From NCBI RefSeq assembly GCF_000582685.1, contig NZ_KK073768.1:1922331-1986330 (forward strand): 64,000 nucleotides of DNA, written 5' to 3'. Every line of letters begins with the position of its first letter. Position 1 is the first letter of the stretch. Below the pieces are notes generated by a model. That model made no database searches. It had not been told where the DNA came from and worked only from the letters and a program-made list of their open reading frames with translations. This document shows positions 43,981 through 52,241 of this stretch, in pieces. Made by a program: the position numbers and the translations under genes. Source of the stretch: [Scytonema hofmanni] UTEX 2349 (lineage in GTDB: Bacteria; Cyanobacteriota; Cyanobacteriia; Cyanobacteriales; Nostocaceae).

Positions 43981-44154
43981 TCACACAGCCTCTAGAAACT
44001 CTAGCTGACAATCCATCTCTACACCGTTAGCAAGTTTTATCCGCACGCTACCAAGTCTAGACGGATACAAATCGACAATGAATATTTGTCCTAACACTTT
44101 ATGCCGTACTGGTTTATTAGCTATGTAATATTTTGTGGCAGTTTCAATGGTCAT
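43981..44154 (-). CDS. Small protein overlapping the end of the IsrB-like gene
   Basis: The ATG at 44154 is preceded by GAGGA eight bases upstream and encodes 57 residues (MTIETATKYYIANKPVRHKV, then LGQIFIVDLYPSRLGSVRIKL, ending EFLEAV). The beta-strand-rich pattern suggests a small barrel, but I do not recognise the family. It overlaps the stop of the IsrB-like gene (44144) by 11 bp, so translation may be coupled. The frame is open further upstream to 44283, but the overlap makes 44154 more likely. Confidence 0.5.
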   Translation of the reverse strand: MTIETATKYYIANKPVRHKVLGQIFIVDLYPSRLGSVRIKLANGVEMDCQLEFLEAV

Positions 44155-45316
44155 AAGAAAATCCTCGATACGGCTGGAAACCACTTGACAATAGATGCGT
44201 GGAGGAAAGCCGAACGGCAGTTTTAACTGCTGTGACTCTCCAGGAAGAATATGCTTTGAACAAGCAATCATTTGAAAGTGCATTTTGTGTTAATCGTTTA
44301 CCAGTGTCTAAACTGTGTAAGCTAATTGTTTTTCTGCTTGGATCTTTTTTAGTTGGAGATTCCTGCCAACCACCGACATAGCAAAATCCAAATTTTGGGT
44401 GTTTGATTACTGAACCACGTTTAAACCCGTCGCTAATTGTTCCACCATATCTAGAGCGAATATGCCCCAAAGAGTGCTGTAACCTATGAAGCTGGCGACG
44501 ATGAAATTCCAAAGGAATAATTTCAATTAGTTCAGTATTTTCAGGCTTTGTATGTCCACTAACAAACCAGTTAGCTAGCACCCATGAATCGACACAATGG
44601 GCAGAAAAACTATTGGACAATTTATTTTTAGACTTTTTCAACCCTAAGCTTTGACGCCCAGCGTAAGTGTCGTTTCCTGTACGAGTTTCTAGGTTAGCAA
44701 GCCTTTTAAGTTCTGAGTAAAACCACTTTTTACCAACTTCTAAAGGGCTAAAGATTAGGTTCCACTTCCGTCCATTTTTCCAAGTTTTAGCCTTGATGTC
44801 CTCAATCACAAAAGTTGAGACAGGAAATATTAACGCCAACCACTTACAAATCCGTAACTTCCATTGCCACCTAGCTTTAGTCGATGGTGGTGAGGCAGTC
44901 GCTGTCTTGGCGGTTCCCGTCGATAGCGAACTGCCGAACCCGGAGGGTAATTTTTGTTTGTTTACAAGTCGGTTCTTACGATTCTGTCGGCAAGGGGTAT
45001 TACGAAATCGCCTAGCACGGCGCATATTACGACGAACTTCCACATGGTCTTTTACCCAATCAACGGCATGAGTTTGGATATTTAGATATGTGTGCATTTT
45101 CGACTTTACCGTGAACCCCTCGCGCTTACGCCTTTCTTCAATTCCAACCGCAATTGGTTGAGTATTTCTATTACTTGGTTCTTGATTTAATCGAACACAG
45201 AATACCCCCTTTTTAAAGAATGGTGTAGCTTTACCAGATTTAATCCAACGCTTTGCTCTACTAGGTGTCGTTGGCATTAGGGGACGGTTGTTTTGATCAA
45301 CTACTGGTACAAACAT
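44144..45316 (-). CDS. IscB/IsrB-family RRXRR protein, no HNH, RuvC-I Asp lost
   Basis: The 390-residue protein begins MFVPVVDQNNRPLMPTTPSRAKRWIKSGKA, the PLMP domain (PLMP at 12-15) of IscB/IsrB OMEGA nucleases. An Arg-rich bridge-type helix (RRNMRRARRFRN, 95-106) gives the RRXRR name. RuvC-II Glu172 (FVIEDIKAK) and RuvC-III His240/Asp243 (AHCVDSW) are kept. At RuvC-I the expected G-I-D-P-G-S is G-I-E-E-R-R (57-63), so the catalytic Asp is Glu and the loop is destroyed. There is no HNH module between RuvC-II and RuvC-III, as in IsrB. Residues 124-143 are extra and are encoded by a dispersed palindrome. A guide RNA (HEARO/omega RNA) is expected just upstream. The protein may bind RNA and DNA but probably cannot nick efficiently. 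Confidence 0.8.
   Translation of the reverse strand: MFVPVVDQNNRPLMPTTPSRAKRWIKSGKATPFFKKGVFCVRLNQEPSNRNTQPIAVGIEERRKREGFTVKSKMHTYLNIQTHAVDWVKDHVEVRRNMRRARRFRNTPCRQNRKNRLVNKQKLPSGFGSSLSTGTAKTATASPPSTKARWQWKLRICKWLALIFPVSTFVIEDIKAKTWKNGRKWNLIFSPLEVGKKWFYSELKRLANLETRTGNDTYAGRQSLGLKKSKNKLSNSFSAHCVDSWVLANWFVSGHTKPENTELIEIIPLEFHRRQLHRLQHSLGHIRSRYGGTISDGFKRGSVIKHPKFGFCYVGGWQESPTKKDPSRKTISLHSLDTGKRLTQNALSNDCLFKAYSSWRVTAVKTAVRLSSTHLLSSGFQPYRGFSYDH
44888..44947. repeat. Palindromic repeat inserted in frame in the IsrB-like gene
   Basis: GAGGCAGTCGCTGTC...GATAGCGAACTGCC forms an imperfect palindrome with a GGCGGTTCCCG centre. It has the same design as the dispersed element at 16355-16385. It interrupts an otherwise continuous KLP / PSTKARWQWKLRI segment with 18-20 extra codons. 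Confidence 0.65.
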
Positions 45317-45545
45317 TTACGATAAATCCTATTGCTAGGTATGTATATCCCAGACGCTCCTTCGTCGCTACCGCTTCGCTAACGCTACTTTTTGCCTAAG
45401 AGGTTAAAAACTTGGGAAGCATTCTTAACGTTTTGTGGGCTACCACGCCCAGGCAATTCAGTTTAGGCTTTAAACCTGTAAGCTAGACACTTTTTTAGTC
45501 TTGTATCGGAAAGGTGGTTAGTCTTTCTCTTACAAGCCGCTGCCT
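45317..45545 (-). ncRNA. Candidate HEARO/omega RNA upstream of the IsrB-like gene
   Basis: On the minus strand the 230 bases before the start codon are non-coding and can form several stems. CTTGTA...TACAAG lies at about 45534 and 45510. A TGGGCGTGGTAGCCCA hairpin follows in the context CCTGGGCGTGGTAGCCCAC (about 45437-45455). GGTTTAAAGCCTAAACTG and AACGTTAAGAATGC come between and after. IscB/IsrB proteins are known to use an RNA encoded directly 5' of the gene (HEARO, OMEGA). The placement and stems fit; exact ends were not determined. Confidence 0.5.
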
Positions 45546-47895
45546 AAGGACAGTCCGTCACCGAACTGCCTCGGCTACAAAACCGTGCGTGAGACTTTCA
45601 CCTCACACGGCTCCTCAATGATTTGGCTATTGTCATTAGTACCTCTAACAGCTTTATCATCATTTGCTGTTTTTGTATCGTGGCAATGTCGATGAAGTAA
45701 TTGGAGATTATCTTGTGTGTTTTTTCCACCCTTTGAGCGCGGTTTTTTGTGGTCTATCTCCAATAAATCTCCATTTTTAAAGAACAATTCGCAGTGAGCG
45801 CATTTCCCTTTTTGCTTTTTCAAGAGTTTTGATACCCTTGCTGCCACTTCTGGGTGCATTCCCATTCTAGTACTCCAATATATCCAATCTCCGTCGTAAG
45901 GGCTGCAATCTCCTCGCACTTTTATGTGTCTAACAATTGGTGTTTCTGAGTGCTTAACAAGACGCATCTTTTTGTTACCCTCTTTCCTGCTAGCAAAGAC
46001 CCATCCTTCACCCTGGTCAATAAGCCAGTAGCGCTTGGCTATCCAATGGGAGTCTTTTTGTGGATGACGGAAACTTGACCAAGCTTTTAATTGTTGATAG
46101 ATAAGTTTGTCCATTCCTGAGAGAATTTCCTTACTTACCACCGTGCTGTAGTAGTTAGCCCATCCCCGAATAATTGGGTTTAATCGGCTTATTAGTGCCT
46201 CTTGAGGTGCAGCCTTATGGGTTTTGATGACACTACGTAATGACCTAGCATAGAGTTTTATCTTTTTCTTGCTTGGTTTAATGAGGGTTTTAAAACCAAG
46301 TAGAGTTCCGTTGTTTTTCCCAGACTGGTATTTTCCAACTGGGTATTGTCTAACGTTGAACCCCAAAAAATCAAATCCCGGTTTTTGTCCTTCATGCTCA
46401 TTGAGAGTATGAGCTAAACGGGTTTTGCTTGGTTTCAATTCCAATCCCATGCTTTTTAACCATTCGGCAATAATTTCTTGGCATCTTTCGACTACCGATA
46501 AATTTTCGTGTAAAATTAGGAAATCATCGGCGTATCGAATCAGGAAGGCATTTTTAGACACCTGCTTTATCCGATTTTCCATGCCATGTAGGGCGATGTT
46601 AGCTAATAATGGTGAAATCACACCGCCCTGTGGTGTCCCTTCGGATGTATCAGAAAATATGCCTTTATCTATCACTCCCGCTTTTAACCATGCACGAATT
46701 TGTCGGCGTATGGTGGGGAATGTATTCAGTTTGTCCAAGAGTGCCTCGTGGTTGATGCAATCGAAGCATTTCGAGATATCGGCATCCAGTACATACCTGG
46801 ATTTTTGCGCGATTATTGTAAAAATTGCTTCTATGGCATCGTGGCATGAGCGCCCAGGTCTAAAACCGTAGGAGTTTGGCTCAAAACGAGCCTCCCATTC
46901 TGGTTCTATTGTTTGTTTAACAAGCGCTTGTAGCGCCCTGTCGTACATTGTGGGTATTCCTAAGGGGCGTTTTTCCTCACTTCCAGGTTTGGGTATCCAA
47001 ACCCTTCTGGTCGGTTTGACCTTTCGGTTTAAACTCAGTTTGGATGCAAGTTCTAGTCGTTGTAATGGTGTTAGTGATTTAACCCCGTCTACTCCGGCTG
47101 TCTTCTTGCCCTGATTATCCTGAGTTACCTTTCGTACTGCTAAACACTTTGCAGACCAAGACCTCATCAATGTTTTCTGGAGTTTGCGAACTGCCTTGAC
47201 ATCTCCACGCTGAGTGGCTCGATAAATTCGTTTTTGCAACTTGAATACAACACGCTCTAGCTTCCGCCAGTTTGTATCCTTCCATTCCACCATCGGTTTT
47301 TGTCTTAGCAAGGGCTTTGACTGAAGCCGTGTATTAGACATATATATTGCTACTTACAACTTTATTTTCCAAATCATCGTGAGTCCGTCAGCATATCTCT
47401 GCCATTACAGCAGAGCGTTGGCTTCTGACTCAATCCTTTCCCCTTAATGCATACGGTTAGCACCTACTCAGTATCGACCGACTGAGAGCGTTAAGGGGGT
47501 TACTTCGTTCCTGACAACCATTGGTTGAACCTTTAGAGTGATGCTGTCCACCGGGTTTGTGGGAAGTGCTTATTGGTCGGAGACGGAACCGCCAATTCCC
47601 TATCCTTTGCCTTTTGGCTCCAGCCTCAACAGTGTTCAGGCATTGCCTTAAATCCTGTTTTCCCGGAAGGGTTAGCCTTTAAGCTGGTTCATGATCACGA
47701 TGGTTCAAGCGCATCTTCAAGCCGAGGCTTTGCTCATGGGTTCTTGCTAGGCGGGTTTCCAAATTAGGCTTTCAGATACCGCCATGATTCCCCGTTACAA
47801 TGGTCACTTAGGGTTGCTAACCTCAAGTGTGGGGGACTTGCTGTCACCGCTGCACCTGCGGGAAGGGACTTCTCAAAATATAATTTGAGTCACCC
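45545..47895 (-). mobile_element. Group II intron with RT/maturase ORF (approximate ends)
   Basis: Domain V is clear on the minus strand at 45580-45613 (GAGCCGTGTGAGG-TGAA-AGTCTCACGCACGG). It is followed by a domain VI-like hairpin GGCAGTTCGGTGACGGACTGTC ending near 45550. The region 5' of the RT gene (47342 to about 47895) is non-coding and structured, fitting domains I-III. A GTGACTC at about 47893 is a possible 5' end but does not match the GUGYG consensus exactly, so the 5' boundary is uncertain. The RT gene is complete, so the intron may be active. Confidence 0.75.
45575..47341 (-). CDS. ltrA: Group II intron reverse transcriptase/maturase with HNH endonuclease
   Basis: The 588-residue protein has an N-terminal RT-0 region (VEWKDTNWRKLERVVFKLQKRI) and RT blocks including KRPLGIPTMYDRALQALVKQ, SYGFRPGRSCHDAI, LDADISKCFDCINHE, GTPQGGVISPLLANIAL and the catalytic FLIRYADDFLIL. 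Domain X follows with IIRGWANYYSTVV. A C-terminal HNH module has CAHC, EIDHKKPRSKGG and LLHRHCHDTK. The last codons overlap domain V of the intron, as in many cyanobacterial introns. It supports splicing and retrohoming. It is full length with no frameshift. Confidence 0.93.
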   Translation of the reverse strand: MSNTRLQSKPLLRQKPMVEWKDTNWRKLERVVFKLQKRIYRATQRGDVKAVRKLQKTLMRSWSAKCLAVRKVTQDNQGKKTAGVDGVKSLTPLQRLELASKLSLNRKVKPTRRVWIPKPGSEEKRPLGIPTMYDRALQALVKQTIEPEWEARFEPNSYGFRPGRSCHDAIEAIFTIIAQKSRYVLDADISKCFDCINHEALLDKLNTFPTIRRQIRAWLKAGVIDKGIFSDTSEGTPQGGVISPLLANIALHGMENRIKQVSKNAFLIRYADDFLILHENLSVVERCQEIIAEWLKSMGLELKPSKTRLAHTLNEHEGQKPGFDFLGFNVRQYPVGKYQSGKNNGTLLGFKTLIKPSKKKIKLYARSLRSVIKTHKAAPQEALISRLNPIIRGWANYYSTVVSKEILSGMDKLIYQQLKAWSSFRHPQKDSHWIAKRYWLIDQGEGWVFASRKEGNKKMRLVKHSETPIVRHIKVRGDCSPYDGDWIYWSTRMGMHPEVAARVSKLLKKQKGKCAHCELFFKNGDLLEIDHKKPRSKGGKNTQDNLQLLHRHCHDTKTANDDKAVRGTNDNSQIIEEPCEVKVSRTVL

Positions 47896-48129
47896 TTATG
47901 GTTGTCAAGTTGTCAAGGTTTAGTTGGGATTATTCCCTTCTTTTTCTTGCGGTCATCCCTGAATATTTCTATTCATTTCGACCAACGAATCACAGCTGTC
48001 TCTTCAGAGCAGGGTTTGTGACGGAATCTACCTCTAGATTACCTTTATAGTTACACATACTGTAGAGACGTAGCACTGCTACGTCTCCACACCAGAATTC
48101 ATCCCATCAATCAGCAACAGCGAACACTC
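47896..48129. other. 5' exon side of the intron, non-coding
   Basis: No supported gene. A GTAGAGACGT palindrome (GTAGAGACGTAGCAcTGCTACGTCT) is at 48063-48087, identical in its core to the copy at 6271. The region lies just downstream of the ABC exporter stop (48130), where a membrane-fusion (HlyD) gene would be usual in this operon type. Confidence 0.6.
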
Positions 48130-50832
48130 TTATATATTTGCCTGCTGCCGTTGATATAGTGACCAATACAAACCCTTATCTTGCAACAGTTGTGAGTGCG
48201 TACCACGTTCGGCAATTACACCACGTTCCATCACCAAAATCAAATCGGCACGTTTGAGGGGTGCAAAACGGTGGGCAATTAGAAACACGGTGCGGTTACT
48301 AGAAACCTTCTGCAAGTTTTGCAGAACCTGCTGTTCAGTTTCACTATCCAAAGCACTCGTAGCTTCATCTAAAATTAATATTGGTGCTTGTGAGAGAAAT
48401 AACCTCGCTAAAGCAATACGTTGCCGTTGTCCACCAGATAAAGCTGTACCGCGTTCACCAACATTATTTTCGTAACCGTAAGGCAATTCACTGATAAAAT
48501 CGTGAGCAACAGCTAGTCTGGCAGCTTCCACAACTTGTTCAGCAGTAATATCAGGATTGCCGAGGCTGATATTTTCCAAGATGGAACCGTTAAATAAAAA
48601 GTCTTCTTGGAGAACTACCCCAGTTTGTTGACGCAATGATGCGAGATCGGCACTTTTGATATCAAAACCATCAATCAGGATGCGTCCTGATTCTATTTGA
48701 TAAAGACGCTGCAACAACTTGGAAAGGGTACTTTTACCAGAACCTGACCGTCCGACAATGCCAACAAACTGTCCTGGTTGAACGTTGAAAGAGATTCCCC
48801 GCAGAACCGGTTCAGTATTTTGTCGATAGCGGAAAAAGACTTGCTCAAAAGCGACTTCTCCTTTGAGTTCCGGTAAAACTAGACCAGTTCCGGCTTCAGC
48901 TTCTGGCGCAACATTAAGAATATCACCAATTCGGTCAACTGAAAGTAGAACTTGTTGGAGATTTTGCCATAGTTGGACTAACCGCAATAATGGTCCTGTT
49001 ACCCTCCCAGAAAGCATTTGAAACGCCACCAACTGTCCAATGGTCAGTTTTTGTTCGATGACTAATTTGGCACCAAACCAGAGTATTAGCAGGCTGGAAA
49101 AGTTGGTGAGAAAGTCACCGATGTTGCTGCTAATATTGGAGGTGGTGGAGGCTTTGAAACCTGTGCGGATGAAGCGAGCAAATAAGCCTTCCCAGCGATC
49201 GCGTGCTACTGGTTCGGCTGCATGTGCTTTGACTGAGTGAATTCCTGTCACCGTCTCAACCAGAAACGATTGACTGTCAGCACTGCGGTTAAATGTTTCG
49301 TTCAGCCAACCTCGTAGAATTGGTGTTGAGACAATTGTCAAAATAGCAAACAGCGGCAACACAGCTAAAGCGACTGCGGTAAGTTGAGCACTGTAATAAA
49401 ACATCAATACCAGGTAAACCACGGCAAAGATGCTATCTAATATGACAGTTAATGCTGTACCTGTGAGAAACTGGCGGATTTGTTCAAGTTCTTGAACCCG
49501 TGCTACTGTATCGCCGACGCGTCGCGCTTCAAAGTAAGCTAAAGGTAAGCGCATCAAGTGGCGAAATAGCTGTGCTGATAAACTCAGATCCAGACGACGA
49601 GCTGTATGAGTGAAGATAAATAGCCGGAGGATGCCGAGTGCTGCCTCAAATAATGATACTGACAAAAGAGCGATCGCCATCACATCAAGGGTGGGCAAAC
49701 TTTCTTGCACCATCACTTTATCGATGACAACTTGGGTAATTAGTGGTGTTGCTAACCCCAAAAGTTGCAAAGTAAAAGATGCCAGCAAAACTTCACCGAG
49801 CAATCCCTTGTATTTGGCAACTGCGGGAATGAACCAATTGAGGTTAAATTTTTCTTGCTGCTGAATGACTTCTACTTGCCAAAGTTGTCCATCCCAAGCA
49901 TTTTCGGCAACTGATTGGGAAACACTTTCACAAGTGCGATCGCTCGATTTGGGATTGGCAATAATTAGGCGATCGCCTTTCACCCCATATGCTACCACCC
50001 AATTACCTTGTTTCCCTTGGGATTCACCCCACTGCAACAAAGCCGGGAAAGATAACGAACGTAATTCACTCCAACTTACTTGCAAACGTCGCAATACAAA
50101 ACCTAACTTCTCAGCAGCTTCCGCGACATTTTTCGGTCGTTGTCCTCTAATTTGGCGTTGTACCCATTCCAGTTGCAAGGGATTATCTAACTTTTGCGCC
50201 ACCATTGTCAAACAAGCGGCGGCTGTGTTTGAGTTAGAAACAAATGGATAACCCGACACATAAGTAGAAGAGTGCGAGAGTGCAGAACTGGGAGAAGAAA
50301 TGACAGGAGAAAACTCTTCTTCTCTCCTTGTCTCCCCCTCTCCCCCTCTCCTTGTCTCCTCCTCTCCCCCTCTCCCCCTCTCCTCCTTCTCTTCACCACA
50401 AAAGAACTGCTCAATTTGTGATGTAGAAAATTCTGCCCAAAGTGCTTTATCCCAGCGAACTACTACTACTTCTTTACTCGCTGCTACAGCTTTAAAATCT
50501 ACTGAGGATGAGTGCAACTCACCAAACCAATCCCCCGCTTCTAGGGTTGCTAACGGTGTACCGACACCTTCTTCACGTAAGCGGACTTTACCAGAAACAA
50601 TAAAAAACTGATAAATTCCTTCTTGCTTTGACCAGATTTTTTCCCCAAGCTTGTAGCGACGGGTTTCTGATCGATTTTGCAATTGAGATTGTTGTTCGGG
50701 AGTCAGCCAACCTAGGGGAGGTTGATTCCAAGGTAGAGTTGCTAGCACGCTTATATTTAAAGATTCATTGTCCACAAGTTTTAGCTCACTTGCAGCTTCA
50801 CTGTCAGCTTTTGAATTTTCTCTGCTAGCCAT
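48130..50832 (-). CDS. Peptidase-domain ABC exporter with N-terminal cNMP-binding domain
   Basis: The 900-residue HlyB-type exporter starts with a cyclic-nucleotide-binding fold (about 45-145: GEKIWSKQEGIYQFFIVSGKVRL, GDWFGELH). A charged low-complexity stretch follows (146-173), then a C39-like domain (about 196-330). The C39 Cys and His appear replaced (NTAAACLTM instead of DCGAACL; GNWVV instead of HxVV), so this domain probably binds rather than cuts. Six transmembrane helices follow, then an ATPase with GRSGSGKST, LSGGQRQR and ILILDEATSALD. It should export peptides or proteins. The 5' end overlaps the parvulin-like gene by 52 bp. Confidence 0.88.
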   Translation of the reverse strand: MASRENSKADSEAASELKLVDNESLNISVLATLPWNQPPLGWLTPEQQSQLQNRSETRRYKLGEKIWSKQEGIYQFFIVSGKVRLREEGVGTPLATLEAGDWFGELHSSSVDFKAVAASKEVVVVRWDKALWAEFSTSQIEQFFCGEEKEERGRGGEEETRRGGEGETRREEEFSPVISSPSSALSHSSTYVSGYPFVSNSNTAAACLTMVAQKLDNPLQLEWVQRQIRGQRPKNVAEAAEKLGFVLRRLQVSWSELRSLSFPALLQWGESQGKQGNWVVAYGVKGDRLIIANPKSSDRTCESVSQSVAENAWDGQLWQVEVIQQQEKFNLNWFIPAVAKYKGLLGEVLLASFTLQLLGLATPLITQVVIDKVMVQESLPTLDVMAIALLSVSLFEAALGILRLFIFTHTARRLDLSLSAQLFRHLMRLPLAYFEARRVGDTVARVQELEQIRQFLTGTALTVILDSIFAVVYLVLMFYYSAQLTAVALAVLPLFAILTIVSTPILRGWLNETFNRSADSQSFLVETVTGIHSVKAHAAEPVARDRWEGLFARFIRTGFKASTTSNISSNIGDFLTNFSSLLILWFGAKLVIEQKLTIGQLVAFQMLSGRVTGPLLRLVQLWQNLQQVLLSVDRIGDILNVAPEAEAGTGLVLPELKGEVAFEQVFFRYRQNTEPVLRGISFNVQPGQFVGIVGRSGSGKSTLSKLLQRLYQIESGRILIDGFDIKSADLASLRQQTGVVLQEDFLFNGSILENISLGNPDITAEQVVEAARLAVAHDFISELPYGYENNVGERGTALSGGQRQRIALARLFLSQAPILILDEATSALDSETEQQVLQNLQKVSSNRTVFLIAHRFAPLKRADLILVMERGVIAERGTHSQLLQDKGLYWSLYQRQQANI
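50314..50397. repeat. In-frame CTCCTTGTCTCC/CCCCCTCTCC repeat in the ABC exporter gene
   Basis: The plus strand reads TCTCCTTGTCTCCCCCTCTCC-type units. On the coding strand this gives a Glu/Arg/Gly-rich linker at residues 146-173, between the cNMP and C39-like domains. It is the same repeat type as in the Pit gene at 28250-28367. Confidence 0.85.
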
Positions 50833-51560
50833 TTCTCAAACAACTCATTTTGTAGTGCTTGCTTTAGTTGAGTATCTTCTAAAGACGCGGGAAGAAATTG
50901 TTCTACTCGAAACAAACCGTAACGTCCTTCAAGTTCTATCGGTCCTACCAATTGTCTGGGCTTTGCCATATCAACAGCCGCCCTTAGTATATCCGGCATC
51001 GTTCCCCTACTAACAGGTCCCATCATGCCGCTAACTATTTTGTCGTCTGCAAGTGAATATTCTCTTGCCAGTTGCTCAAAACTTGCTCCTTCTTCGATTT
51101 GGATTTGCAATTCTTCACTGAGTTCTCGATTATCAACTATTATCCGAGAAAGTACCACCCGATCTAGATAAATTTTACGCTCAATAAAATATTCTTGCAG
51201 TTTTGGTTGTGTAACTACAGCTTTAAGTTTTTCTAATTTAAAGCCTAAAGCTACTGATGAGTGAAAGGTAGCGTAATCTGTACCATTATTTTTTAGCCAT
51301 TCTTGGAAACTCTGGGGGTCTGTGAGTTGGTTTTTCAGCCGAAAGTCAATGATTGTCTGTTCGGTTAAACCCGGGCTGATTTCAATATCTTCTCGCGTGC
51401 CAATTTCTTGCTCAATGACGTGCTGGCGAAGAATATCGCTCATAAATTGTCCCAGTTTTCCAGAGGCTTGGAGATATTTTACTGCTTGCTGGATAGAAAT
51501 TGTCTGGTCATCTACTACCAAAAATGATGAATTTTCCATGAAGTGGTTACGTAAATTCAA
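50781..51560 (-). CDS. Peptidylprolyl isomerase, parvulin/SurA-like
   Basis: The 259-residue protein has a SurA/PrsA-type helical N-terminus (ISIQQAVKYLQASGKLGQFMSDILRQHVIEQE). A parvulin domain follows at about 125-225 (LSRIIVDNRELSEELQIQIEEGASFEQLAREYS, then GMMGPVSRGTM and GPIELEGRYGLFRVEQF). No signal peptide is evident. The upstream position and 52-bp overlap with the ABC exporter suggest it handles the exported substrate or the exporter. The in-frame ATG at 51539 (MENSSFLVVDDQ) is an alternative start. Confidence 0.8.
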   Translation of the reverse strand: MNLRNHFMENSSFLVVDDQTISIQQAVKYLQASGKLGQFMSDILRQHVIEQEIGTREDIEISPGLTEQTIIDFRLKNQLTDPQSFQEWLKNNGTDYATFHSSVALGFKLEKLKAVVTQPKLQEYFIERKIYLDRVVLSRIIVDNRELSEELQIQIEEGASFEQLAREYSLADDKIVSGMMGPVSRGTMPDILRAAVDMAKPRQLVGPIELEGRYGLFRVEQFLPASLEDTQLKQALQNELFEKWLAEKIQKLTVKLQVS

Positions 51561-52002
51561 CTATAAAAGTATACTGAGATTTGGAAATCAATCTGGCATA
51601 TTTTGAACTTGGTTAACTGCCAATTGTAGTGTAACCTCACTCTATAAAATATTTAATGAGTAAACATCTAAGTTAAATTAGGTAAATCTTCTCTTTGAGA
51701 CGACAAAACAGCCATTCCCAGGATAATGTTCGTTGTTTGCTATTTCCATATCGCTGCTGACAAAATGAAGGGCGATCGCGCTCACTTAATAATCGCACTT
51801 CAGATATCCGCAGATTTCCAGCGACATCTTCGTAAGTGTAATCCCCTGGTTTTCCTGCCAAGAATAACTCATCTTTATCACTCTAGGGGTAAAGGGGAAA
51901 GGAAAAAAGGGAAATGTTGAAGTAAAAATAGACCAATCGACTAATTTCAAATAACTCCTACCCTTTACCCCTTCCCCTTTCCCCTTTCCCCCCCTCTGCC
52001 TT
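51561..52002. other. Intergenic region upstream of the parvulin gene
   Basis: AT-rich near 51561-51700, probably the promoter of the export operon. The later part has GGGAAAGG and CCCTTTCCCC repeats (51890-51915, 51960-51995). No gene is supported. Confidence 0.5.
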
Positions 52003-52232
52003 ATGTCCTTTGATAATCTCTGCAAACTATTGGCAGAAACTTATCCGGCTAATTTTGCTACTTGGTTGTTAGGGGAAACACCTGCATCCATCTTTTTCAA
52101 GGTGAAAGTATGCGAGAGTCTGTAATTTATCAAGATATTTTTCAACAAGGTGAATTAAAGCTTGTTCTGCGGGAGCTAAATCGACGGTTGGGAACTATTC
52201 CGGCTGATTTACAAGTTCAATTCAAACTCTAG
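52003..52232 (+). pseudogene. Remnant of an Rpn/DUF4351-type nuclease family gene
   Basis: MSFDNLCKLLAETYPANFATWLLGETPA from 52003 is the typical start of the cyanobacterial Rpn-related DUF4351 family (about 250-300 residues). It runs into a stop after 41 codons. In a second frame, from 52110, MRESVIYQDIFQQGELKLVLRELNRRLGTIPADLQVQF matches the usual C-terminus. The central nuclease part is deleted, leaving about 230 bp. Confidence 0.75.
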
Positions 52233-52241
52233 AAATTGCGT

